From Terebella lapidaria (Eukaryota; Annelida; Polychaeta; Terebellida; Terebellidae): DNA of 64,000 nucleotides. The notes under the pieces are model-generated. The model saw only the letters and a list, made by a program, of their open reading frames with translations. It did no database searches and was not told the DNA's origin. Positions 1-10,400 of this stretch are shown piece by piece. The DNA is taken from contig OX424556.1 in NCBI GenBank assembly GCA_949152475.1, positions 60,966,451-61,030,450 of the forward strand, written 5' to 3'. A program made the translations under genes and the position numbers. How positions within the stretch are numbered: the stretch's first letter is position 1; the number at the start of each line of letters is the position of its first letter.

Positions 1-345
1 TCCTGGCAATTTATTCCACAACATAATTAATGTACAATATTCATGTCTTTCTATAAAATTTGAATGGACGGAATAAGTATAGTTCTATACATGTGTCATG
101 TGACTATATCTATCCCAAACAGCCTATTGGTGTGTTTTGAGACACGAGTATGATGCAGCACTCTCTCCTTTCACGGCTTCGTTATACGACACAATCATTC
201 CTACTAGGCCTACATGTATCTGTCACTCCTCCAGAAACAATAGCATTTCATTCTTGCTTTATATCCAAACAATGACCTTTCAAAGCGGTGACATATTGCC
301 CCCGGAGATCCGAGCAATGCCCCGGACCGCCGGCCTTACACGTAC
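1..345 (-). other. Start of intron 1 of the LHFPL-type gene
   Basis: Continues past the donor at 344-345 and off the left edge of the window. No second exon is recognisable here, so the rest of the gene lies outside the window. The open frame running through this stretch in continuation of the exon has no LHFPL-like character. Confidence 0.5.
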
Positions 346-787
346 CTGCGGTGGCCTGAATGTATCCCGTGGCCGCCGACAGCCGCCGCTCCCAGGCCTT
401 GGGCACGCAAACCGTGAGCAGTCCCAAGCCGGCTGCCGCGCACAACAAGAGCGCACCGCCGCCGCACATGACACACGCTGCCTGCCACGCGTTCGACGGT
501 AGCCGTGACAGCTGAAAACTGCCCCCATAGCCTTGGCAACCACGCGAAAAGCCGCCCTTCGTCGTCATGTCGCGCGTACAGTATGACATGAGCCCGAGGG
601 ACACGTGCGTGCGACGGTTGATGAACCAGTAGGGCTCGAGGAAGCACAAGGTGGAGAGAGCGGCCACGGTGGTCGAGAGTAGGATCCAGACCACCCATAC
701 AGGCCGCAGGGAGCGGGCCTGTACCTCCACACAGGACGGCATCGTTACAACACGGTCCAGGCTCAGTGTCTGTGTCCCGGGCTCCAC
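346..787 (-). CDS. LHFPL tetraspan family protein, first coding exon (partial gene)
   Basis: The exon encodes about 147 residues of a four-transmembrane protein of the LHFPL/tetraspan-like family. After a short polar N terminus a hydrophobic segment (about residues 29-51, WVVWILLSTTVAALSTLCF) leads into the family hallmark LEPYW. An extracellular loop follows with paired cysteines (SYC near 68, GCQGYGGSF near 83-91) and the LPSNAW motif, then a second membrane segment rich in Leu, Ala and Gly (about 100-126). LHFPL proteins are about 200-230 residues, so the third and fourth membrane segments must be in exons beyond the left edge. The start ATG at 787 has a purine at -3 and G at +4. The exon ends at a strong donor (CAG|GTACGT, GT at 345-344) in phase 1. 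Assignment to a particular member (LHFPL2, 3, 6) is not possible from this part. It is divergent to AGA with a 2.7-kb gap. Confidence 0.8.
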
Positions 788-1363
788 ATCTCCGCTAGTG
801 ACAGAGTATCCAACAGTGATGGCTCCTTGAGGCTGTTAAGGTGACAGCTCGAGAGGTTTCCATCTACCAATTAACCCAGAAAGCCTCTTGAAATGACGCC
901 CGAGTGTAAACATCGAGCAGCCTTTTCACTTACACACAAACACACCATCGCCACCATATCCATGACTGCGGCCCTACAAAGCAGATCTCGTGTCGGGAGA
1001 TTGAACAATTACGTGTAAGCCTGCAGGACGTGGTCATGCATATTCCACACGGAGATTATGGGTTGTGCTGTGCCGCTCATGAACCCTGAAGCCGGGCAGT
1101 GCGTGCCTGTCTGGGGCTGTCTCCTGTCGCAGAGTCCGTCCCCCCAGATAGCCATAAATGGCCCAATGACTGTGTGGTTTTCCCCACGCGCCCTGTGTCC
1201 GGTACGTCTCCGACCAGTCTGTGCATCTGGCCGCTTGCTTTTGTCGTGACGTCTTGCCACCACCTCCAGCTTTACCAGACTCCGGCGGACGATTTTAGCG
1301 CCAATTCTTTGGCGGGATTTTGCAGCAGGCGACGTGGGGATGAGCAAACCAATGCGGGATCTC

Positions 1364-1401
<38 letters not shown>

Positions 1402-3533
1402 CCACTCGTCCTGTGGCCATTCCCACTCCCCGATGATGCGTAGTTGGCACAATGTTCAAACTAAATTGTGTTTGCTGTTTCTTTGCCCTCGAATTGCAAT
1501 TTTCTCTGCACAAACGAGAGCCGCGTCTTCGCAGTGAAGTCTATGCATGTATTATTCAGAATGCAGAAAATTGGCCTTTCGCAAATATTACTATTTATTC
1601 CTGCAAGCCTCGACCAATTCGAGTTGAATTTCTTGTTTGCTATGAGTTAGCACTGAAATTTATTATACATTGTAGATTGAGATCGATGGTCGATATAAAG
1701 CACCCATCAAGCAGTTGGGTGGCGATATTGTCTTGATCACAAATAGGCCTCCTGGAATAATTCATCAATACTAGATCGATGACTGTCTGGTCTGGGGTTT
1801 GGGAAGTTGGAACAGTCAGTCTGAGGGATAGTGATCTCTTGATCCGTACTACTACGGGTTGTGGTTGACAGGCTGGGAGACGACAGATTGGACGTGAGCA
1901 TCCAACCCGCCCCGGTAACGAGGCATTACATAAAGTAATATTAGACCTATACCAGCTTGTCGTACATACAAGTCATCGTCAATTTGGGAAAACCTGGGTG
2001 TGATGAATTTACCCCAGAAATTTGTGGCGCATGAATGGTAGAGAAAATGATGTCCTATGTTCTTAAATAAGTGACAGCCAAGTCCGCCAGCCGAGTTTAT
2101 CCTATTCCTTGTGGAATATTGTCCTTTCCTTGAGCTGAGCTGATATTAGGAATGTTGCGGACACATTTGGCAAGAAGCACTCGATCCAAGCCACAACAAT
2201 TTTGAGTATATGGCACAGATTTTTGCTGTCACACTTCGGGGATCAATAAATGTCTGAACCAATAACACCATGTCTGAATTTAATCTGAATCGTATATGTA
2301 CATGCTCACATCACAAAACCGTTCAACTGTAAATGTTTGTTTTCTACTCGAGGGCACTTCGCAACAAGTTTATTGCACAATATTTATTGGTTTCAGCGCT
2401 TCAATATCTCTGAGTTTCAAGTGGTTTTATAAAACCTTTCTGTTCATATTACGTTGTACATGTATGAGATGGGTCCTAAAAATAATTGTAATATTTGTGA
2501 TGCACATATACTGTAAATCACATATTTTTTATGAACCAAAAATTTCAGAATGCAGGCCTATGTATCAGATGTTTAGCCATCTAATTTATCGCTCGGAATT
2601 CTTCTACAAAAAAACTATTATTCTTGTATCGTCATCAGTTGGATTACTAAATTCATCACGTTTTTGTCCAGACTAGGACAAGCTGTATGACCGAGAAATA
2701 TTCCGTGACTGCCCGCGAGTCCATACACCCTACATGTAATCCTGTCCGGTATGTGCGGCAGGGTCGTTGTCATGGATACACCATGAGTCATCATGTAGTC
2801 ATTGGGCTGCTTAAAAGTCGACAGATCGCCAATTTGGCAGGGATTTTTTTTTATCCTTTTGTGGGGTTGTTTCGATTCTATTTTTGCAAATGGTAATAAA
2901 AAAAATGCAATCATACATGTATGACAAAAATTCATACATGTATGATAAATAGAATATATCATAATTTCGCAATACATGCACATTCTAAGCTGTCCTTCTT
3001 TAGCTGTTGTGAATATACACTTTTGAATATTAATTCATACCAATACATACTGGTCCTATATTGTATGTGATGACCAGGCGCTATTTCCCAGCAATGACAC
3101 CCCCTGCACACCAAGCCTGGTGTGAGATATGACACCTGTTTGACCGAGGGAACCCGATCGATGCGACTGAGAAATAACCGCTTTTAGTTCACCGGCCACC
3201 GAGGTGTAACTTACAGTGATACGTCGCTTCTGCTTTTGAGACAGTGATAAACAGGTATGTTTTTTTCCCGAATAAATCAAATCAAAAGTCCGACAAAACA
3301 TAACTTAATATAGATGGATAAATCGATGTACTGCATAGTATCGTTGTCAACGATAAACACAGGTAGTGGTCGAAGTATAGCTCCTAGATCCCTTGGAATA
3401 TGGTCGTGAAATCAGGCCGGTAACCTACTCGCACAGAGCCCGATTTCGATATAAGTTTCAATACGAATGTAAAGTTTCAATACGGAGGACAGTGTGATAT
3501 GTGACCAAAAAAAAAACTGTTGAGGTGTAAAGG
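788..3533. other. Intergenic region between divergent LHFPL-type gene and AGA
   Basis: AT-rich sequence with scattered TACATGTA words. It must hold the promoters or 5' untranslated exons of both flanking genes, but no TATA box, initiator or further exon can be assigned with confidence. The open frames here lack codon bias or recognisable motifs. It contains one GA microsatellite. Confidence 0.4.
1367..1398. repeat. (GA)n microsatellite
   Basis: An almost uninterrupted run of GA dinucleotides about 30 bases long in the LHFPL/AGA intergenic region. It opens arginine/glutamate reading frames on one strand and serine/leucine frames on the other; these are artefacts. Confidence 0.95.
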
Positions 3534-6500
3534 ATGTTTTGGTTTGTGTGTCTGCTCGGGGTTCTAAGTGTGGCTAGGACCCAGGATTTACCTGTTATTG
3601 TCACAACATGGGACACGACTCAGAGCGCTACCATTGAAGGTATTAACACGGGAAATCTAGGGTCAAATACAGCTTGTATAAGCCAATATGTTCCGAATGA
3701 TATGCATAGCAAAACATAAATACCCACGATGTTCACTTTTATTTTATAATGCGTATGTGGATTAGAATATGCGAACCACCTCCATTTGTAGCAAAACCAC
3801 GTAGACATTCCCAGAAGGGAAACCAACTTTCAGAGAATTAATCGGGCTTAGTTTGAAAAGTTGAGGTCCTGTTAGAGTACCATGACATACCATCTGACAC
3901 CTCAGCTTGGGACTGGCTGTACGGTAGACAAGAGGACATTCTGGACAGTATCGTGGCGGGATGTAGCGTCTGTGAACTCAACTCCACCTGTGGCAGCGGC
4001 GTGGGAGCCGGCTACAAACCCTCGGAGACGGGTGAAGTCACCCTGGACGCCATGGTCATGGACGGGTAACTGAGAGCTTCCTGACAAAAATTGGAGTCAT
4101 ATCTGCTCATTTCGACGGTCTAGTGAAAAAAACTCAAACCTAATCAGCACCCCGCCCCCTAAAAACACAAAATATATATCAATGGACGGGCATGCGAAAA
4201 ACTCATCCCAATAGATTATCATATCGATCATTGGTAGTGGAACCGGAAACCTAACAGACAACATTTGCTGTCACTTCATGTTACACGTCCGTGCCTATAA
4301 GTGAATGCCCTGGTCTTTATATGCAGGCGGACGATGGACGCGGCTGCGGTCGGCTGTTTGCGCGGCGTCAAGAACGCGATCGGTGTCGCCCACGCTGTGA
4401 TGAAGTACACGACACATACCCTTCTGGTAGGGGAACTGGGTGAGTATAGACCTAGTCATTATCAGTGTGTCTTTGTTATGTTTTGTCCTATGTCTATTGT
4501 AATCAACTGTCTGTATATCTTCTGATTTTGGCGATATATTCCGATCGGATGCAGAGTTTTGTAAGACATTCAAATGCAAGCTGCAGCAAGAAGCCACATG
4601 CATGATGCGTGCATTGTATGACCATCTCTCTAGCCAGCGAGTTCGCTGTGGAGATGGGATTTCCCCAGGAGGACCTGTCGACAAACAGCTCCTGGGAAGA
4701 CTGGAACCAGTGGAAATCCGACAACTGCCAGCCAAACTTCTGGAATGTAAGGCTAAAGAGCTAGCGTATTCAAAATGAAACGAATGAAAAAGCAGATTAA
4801 ATATAATAACTAGGCCCACACTTATTCAGAACGTAAGCCCGGATCCTGAAACAAGTTGTGGTCCATATACACCGAACCCCGTGACTAAATCACGCGATAA
4901 GGTTCAGCCAATCAGCGAGCGTGGGGCGGAGCCTGACCACGACACTATTGGAATGATCGCTGTGGACGTGGCAAGTAATCCCGCCTCCGGCACTTCGACG
5001 AACGGCCTCAGCCACAAGATTGCAGGGTACTAGTGGGTGACAAACTCTCAGCTGACTTATAATGTGTTTTGGTCATGAATCCAATTCTGTTGATCTATCT
5101 TCCGTCTTCCCCATTCAATAGACGAGTGGGAGATTCCCCGATCCCCGGGGCCGGTTCGTATGCTGAGATCGGAGTGGGCGCCGCCGCTGCGACAGGCAAC
5201 GGTGACGTCATGTTCCGCATGCTGCCGACGTGAGTTATCATCGGTTCGTGGTGCTGGGTTTCTGACTGTCATCTGTATTGGAACTTCATGTATCAGGGTT
5301 AACGGCGCTTGAGTGCATGTCTCGAGTAACATCGACCAATACAAGTGGTTTCGTAACCATGATCTGTTACTGTTATAGCCACTACACAATACAAATAATA
5401 CACGTGGTGCGGTGACTACTATTTGTACTGTTACAGTCACTACACAGTACAGCTGATACACGTGGTGCCGTGACCAGTATTTGTTACTGTTACAGTCACT
5501 ACAAAGTACAGCTGATACACGTGGTGCCGTGACCAGTATTTGTTACTGTTACAGTCACTACAAAGTACAGCTAATACACGTGGTGCCGTGACCAGTATTT
5601 GTTACTGTTGTGCCACTACGCAGTACAGCTGATATATGTGAGGCCGTGACCACAATGTGTTACTGTTATAGTCATTACACAGTAGCTGATACACGTGGTG
5701 CCGTCACCAGTATTTGTGACTGTTACAGTCGCTACGCAGTACAGCTGATATATGTGAGGCCGTGACCACAATGTGTTACTGTTATAGTCATTACACAGTA
5801 GCTGATACACGTGGTGCCGTGACCAGTATTTGTTACTGTTACAGTCACTACAAAGTACAGCTAATACACGTGGTGCCGTGACCAGTATTTGTTACTGTTA
5901 CAGTCACTACAAAGTACAGCTGATACACGTGGTGCCGTGACCAGTATTTGTTACTGTTACAGTCACTACAAAGTACAGCTAATACACGTGGTGCCGTGAC
6001 CAGTATTTGTTACTGTTGTGCCACTACGCAGTACAGCTGATATATGTGAGGCCGTGACCACAATGTGTTACTGTTATAGTCATTACACAGTAGCTGATAC
6101 ACGTGGTGCCGTCACCAGTATTTGTGACTGTTACAGTCGCTACGCAGTACAGCTGATATATGTGAGGCCGTGACCACAATGTGTTACTGTTATAGTCATT
6201 ACACAGTAGCTGATACACGTGGTGCCGTGGCCAGTACTTGTGATTGTTACAGTCACTACGCAGTACACAGTACGTCACCAGTATTTGTTACTGTTACAGT
6301 CACTACACAGTACAGCTGATGGGTCAGGGCTACACGCCGGAGGAGGCAGCTAGGAGCTCGGTGACACGGATAGCAGAGTATTACCCCACTTACAATGGTG
6401 CTGTGATCGCTGTGGACGTCAACGGCACCATCGGTACGTACGTCAAAATACACCTCAAAGACAGGCTTAGTACACGTGAATATACAACATCATTGGTTCA

Positions 6501-6640
6501 TGCTAAATGAAATTCATCACGCGACAGGGGCGGCCTGCAGCGGATATGCGACATTCCCCTACCATTACATCAACCCCGCCACTGGATCTATAGTCAACGC
6601 CGTCATACCTTGTGAACCTTTGCCAACCAATAAAAAATAA
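3534..6640 (+). CDS. AGA: Aspartylglucosaminidase (N4-(beta-N-acetylglucosaminyl)-L-asparaginase), complete 8-exon gene
   Basis: Lysosomal N-terminal-nucleophile hydrolase that cleaves the GlcNAc-Asn bond during glycoprotein breakdown. Coding exons by splice signals and frame: 3534-3639, 3906-4065, 4327-4439, 4634-4746, 4830-5026, 5122-5229, 6300-6433, 6528-6640; sum 1044 nt, 347 residues (human 346). Residues 1-17 look like a signal peptide. The precursor is expected to self-cleave before Thr203 in HDTIGM (codon 4944-4946), the catalytic nucleophile. The substrate-binding block [12 protein letters not shown] follows (Arg231, Asp234), then ATGNGD with the Thr254-Gly255 pair. All catalytic residues known from the family are present, so the gene looks functional. 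All donors are GT, all acceptors AG; the exon 7 acceptor is TGTTACAG|TCACTACAC, which also lies inside the upstream minisatellite. AATAAA-like signals lie at the stop codon and near 6790. Tail to tail with SLC49A4. Confidence 0.95.
5340..6312 (+). repeat. 59-bp minisatellite filling AGA intron 6, including copies of the exon 7 splice acceptor
   Basis: About 16 units of 54-59 bp, for example starts at 5461, 5520 and 5579. Each contains a pyrimidine-containing stretch ending TGTTACAG (or TTATAG) followed by TCACTAC...AGTACAGCTGAT. The last partial unit is the authentic acceptor and the first 21 bases of exon 7 (6300-6320). A larger period of about 408 bp is visible, because the block from about 5609 recurs from about 6017. 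Open frames on the minus strand here are produced by the repeat. Confidence 0.95.
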
Positions 6641-7401
6641 CCACGTCTGACACCGTCATACCCTGGAAGCTGGCGCCAAATATATTTATGAACACATTAA
6701 AGTCTTGTTACATTGTATAAAAATTTATTCAGAACAATTCCTTCCTGGACTACTTTGCTACAAAAAGAGCATCAAACCCGCAACACTACAATAAAATGAC
6801 ATGAACAAAATGGAATTAAAACATGATATAAAAAATGCTCGCACGACCCAAAAAAATATTCAGGATTCAGGAACAGGTCTGTACATCCACGACATCGATA
6901 TCTACGACAGGTATATCTTTTTATAGGTTTACAATGGCTCAAATAACGTACATCGCTTACACAATGTAATAAGACATTGATCTTTCCATTTATCGATTAA
7001 CTCTGAGATGGCCCCCGTTTTAGTTACTTTGATATAGTCCTCAAAAGTACAATTCGCTCTGAAACAGTAACTGGATTCACTCTGTGACGGCCCAGGAAAC
7101 AAGTCACTCCTGAGACAGTTTTCTAGAACTCGATTCGCTCTGAGACGGTCCTTGAGAGTTCGATTCACTCTGATACGGTCCTCTAAAAACTGAGAATCTG
7201 TAAGACGATTCACTCTGAAACGGCCCCTGAGAATAGATATAGATTACGATTACTCCGAGACGGCCTCGTAGTACATGATTGATTCCGAGACTGTGCCTGA
7301 GAGTTCGAGTCACTCTAAGAGGGTGAGATTGCCCTTAGCACTCGATTAAGTCGATTTCCTGAGAACTAAATCTCTCCTGGCGCAGTCTCCAATATCTGGA
7401 T
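6641..7401. repeat. Convergent 3' regions of AGA and SLC49A4 with imperfect minisatellite
   Basis: Between the AGA stop (6640) and the SLC49A4 stop (7402, minus). From about 6995 to 7400 a degenerate unit of roughly 30-47 bp recurs, with core GATTCACTCTGAGACGGCC (for example near 7076, 7132, 7161, 7208, 7398). Candidate polyadenylation hexamers occur on both strands (AATAAA near 6790 plus; TTTATT near 6724, i.e. AATAAA minus), so the two 3' untranslated regions may overlap. Confidence 0.7.
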
Positions 7402-10400
7402 TCACTCTGAGATGGCCCCCGTGCAGACATCCATCTGTTGTCGTGTGTTCCTCTGTTGAAAAGGGATCATGATGGGGACACAGAGCGCCACGGCTCCCGT
7501 CAGCACCCAGTTCATCCATCGCGTACCTGTCAACACATCAGTACAAGGTGGTTTTATGGAAGTTATTGCTGCAAGAGTCATAATTTCTGTCGACTACGCG
7601 TATAAAAGAATATATGGTCGAGATCCAAAGGAATCCAGCCGGGGGGAGGGGGTGGATAACCCAACTCTTATTACCAGTGCCGTAGCTTTTACTCTGTGCC
7701 CGGCAAGCAGTACAGCGTGTACGTACCGATGTCAGGGACCATCAGCAGGCAGTAAAAGAACAGACAGAAGACGCTGTTCAGGAGGTTCAGGACTCCGTTA
7801 GCCAGGGTTTCACTGACGGGGTATGTCGCCTCACAGGAAAGCTCGTAGAATATCGGAACAGCGCCGTTAATCATCACGGAACCCAGGATAAACGCCATGT
7901 ACAACATTGCTGTAACAACACAGGGAACACAATAGGCTTATTTGTGATTTAGTGTGAATTACACGGCTGTTAGGAGCTTTGTTGGTCAGTTTCTGATTAC
8001 TCTCGTAGTGCATGATGCAAAGCTTCCCATTCTTAGGTGTACTCACGTATGGACTGGGGAAGGTATCCATCCACAATAAGGGTGAACCACAGGAAACACA
8101 GGGCAGCCAAAATACACAGGGTTATGATGATCACCTTCAGGTGCTTCATGTAATAATCGGCCAGTCTGGAGAGAGCAGATTAAATTGAAACGGAATCGTG
8201 TGACTGTGGTTGACTGTGTAAAAGTGAGAGGTTCTTGGATGGCCGATCAAAAATTAGTCCAAGGGCTAAGGAAGGTTATAAAACAAATGTTTAGTGATAA
8301 GCCACAACTGTTTTTTTTTTCTCACCAAAACGTACATTTCTACGGTGGCTGATTTAGGACATGCAAAAAAATTGTTTTTTTATCTCGTTATTTTGAGATA
8401 GTTATCTCGTTATTTTGAGATGATTATTTTGAGATAGTATCTCGTTATTTCAAGATAATTATCTCATTATTTCGAGATAGTTTTCTCGAAATATCGAGAG
8501 ACTATTTCAAAATAACGATATGATTATCTTGAAATAATGAGATATTCCGTGAAAAAAAGAGTTAACTATCCCAAAACAACGAGGCAAAAAAACAATATTT
8601 TTTTGGAGTCCTATAATAACTATATACTATTTCGAAATAACGAAATACTATCTCTGAATAACAACATAATTATCTCGAAGTAACGAGATACTGTCTCGAA
8701 GTAACTAGACGTGAAGGCCTAGAGGCCTTGGGGCATTTCGATACACAACACAATCACAGGTGAACTGTTAATTACTGACAACTCTGAAACCAAAATGATT
8801 ATGTAGATACATCCATTTCACTCTAAGACGACGGTTTCTGAGATATAGATGAAAATAAACGAGATATGGCCGAAAATGAAAAATGCCGACTCAGCAGAAA
8901 AAAAATTTGGCCCAGAGACAAGTTCACCCAACATGCCCCTAAGACATGTTTGTCTAGTACCACAAGTCCAAAAATAACATTTTTTTCTTTCAACGACGCA
9001 TCGTTTTCGAGATATGGCCAAAAATGAAAAACGCTGACTCAGCAAAAACAATTTCGCCCAGGACCGATTTCACCCAACATACCCCTAAGACATGCTTGCC
9101 TAGTGTTACGAGTCCGAGAATAACGTCCGGTTCGCTCTACAACGCACCGTTTCCGAGATATGGCCGAAAATGAAAAAGGCCGACTCAGCAAAAAATAATT
9201 TGGCCCAGGGTCAAGTTCACCCAACATACCCCAAAGACAAGTTTGTCTAATGTGACGAGTCCGAAAATAACGTCTGTTTCGCTCTACGACGCTCCGTTTC
9301 TGTTATATGGCCGAAAATGAAAAACGCCGACTCAGCAAAAAAAAATTTGGCCCAGGGTCAAGTTCACCCAACATACCCCGAAGACAAGTTTGTGTAGTGT
9401 GACGAGTCCGAAAATAACGTCCGTTTCGCTCTACAACGCACCGTTTCCGAGCTATGGCCGAAAATGAAAAAGTTCACCCAACATACCCCTAAGACAAGTT
9501 TGTCTAGTGTGACGAGTCCGAAAATAACGTCCGCTTCGCTCTACGACGCACAATTTCCGAGATATGGCCGAAAATGAAATGCGCCGACTCAGCAAAAAAA
9601 GATTTGGCCCAGGGACAAGTTCACCCAACATACCCCTAAGGCATGTTTGTCTAGTGTCACGAGTCTGAAAATAACGTCCGTTTCGCTCTACGACGCACAG
9701 TTTCCGAGATATGGCCGAAAATGAAAAACGCCGACTCAGCAAAAAAATATTTGGCCCAGGGCCAAGTTCACCCAACATACCCCAAGACATGTTTGTCTAG
9801 TGTCACGAGTCCGAAAACAACGTCCGTTTCGCTCTATGATGCACCGTTTCTGAGATATGCAATGAGCCTCAAGGATGACTCACCAAAATTGTTTTCGGCC
9901 CGTGGCTCGAAGGTCATTTGAAGGATTGACCCCATAATCAATAGGGTTCCTTTGTCACACTATATCAACATATATGCCAAGTTTCAGAATGGTAGCACAA
10001 GTACTTTTTGAGTTATCATCCGGAAACCATTTGACAAAATTCATTCTCACGGACTAACCGGACCTCGGAGCCGGCTCCAAAACAATAGGGTTCATCTATG
10101 TAATATATGTGATAACTGGTGAAAATTTCTCGAACATAACAAAAGGCGTTCTTGAGTTATCGTCCGGAAACCAAAAAGTGAAAAAAAAAATAAATAAATA
10201 AATTCTGACAAAACCATAAGGACATTTCGTGCCGAAATGCCCTAACTACATGATATGTCAAAATAACGAGATAATTATCTTGAATATTTTTTGGTGTCCT
10301 AAATAGTTTTCTCGAAATAACGAGATTAAATTTTTTTCGGGGTGTCGTAAATCAGCCACAGAGTTAAAGAGTAAAACGCCTTCGACAAGAATATAGTCAA

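Larger units (their letters stand above)
8344..10360. mobile_element. ~2-kb inverted-repeat element inside SLC49A4 intron 9
   Basis: The ends are inverted repeats: left GTGGCTGATTTAGGACA (from 8345), right complement GTGGCTGATTTACGACA (ending 10359). Both are followed inward by stretches of ATCTCGTTATTT(T/C)GAGA words (8385-8700 left, 10255-10325 right) that can pair within and between arms. No transposase frame is present. The interior is taken up by a minisatellite. Looks like a non-autonomous foldback or MITE-type element; no convincing target duplication was found. Confidence 0.65.

Noticed and set aside
5616..6278. Minus-strand open frames with repeated CISYC and NTGDG-type peptides in the AGA intron
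   Set aside because: Produced by the 59-bp minisatellite; no family resemblance and the intron is defined by AGA exons on the plus strand.
6311..6315. AGA exon 7 starting at the later AG dinucleotides (CACAG or TACAG)
   Set aside because: These give frame breaks or an immediate stop; only the acceptor at 6298-6299 joins exon 6 in phase and with family-consistent length.
8818..9790. Minus-strand frames with repeated LRGMLGEL peptides
   Set aside because: Periodic with the 146-bp intronic minisatellite; not a gene.
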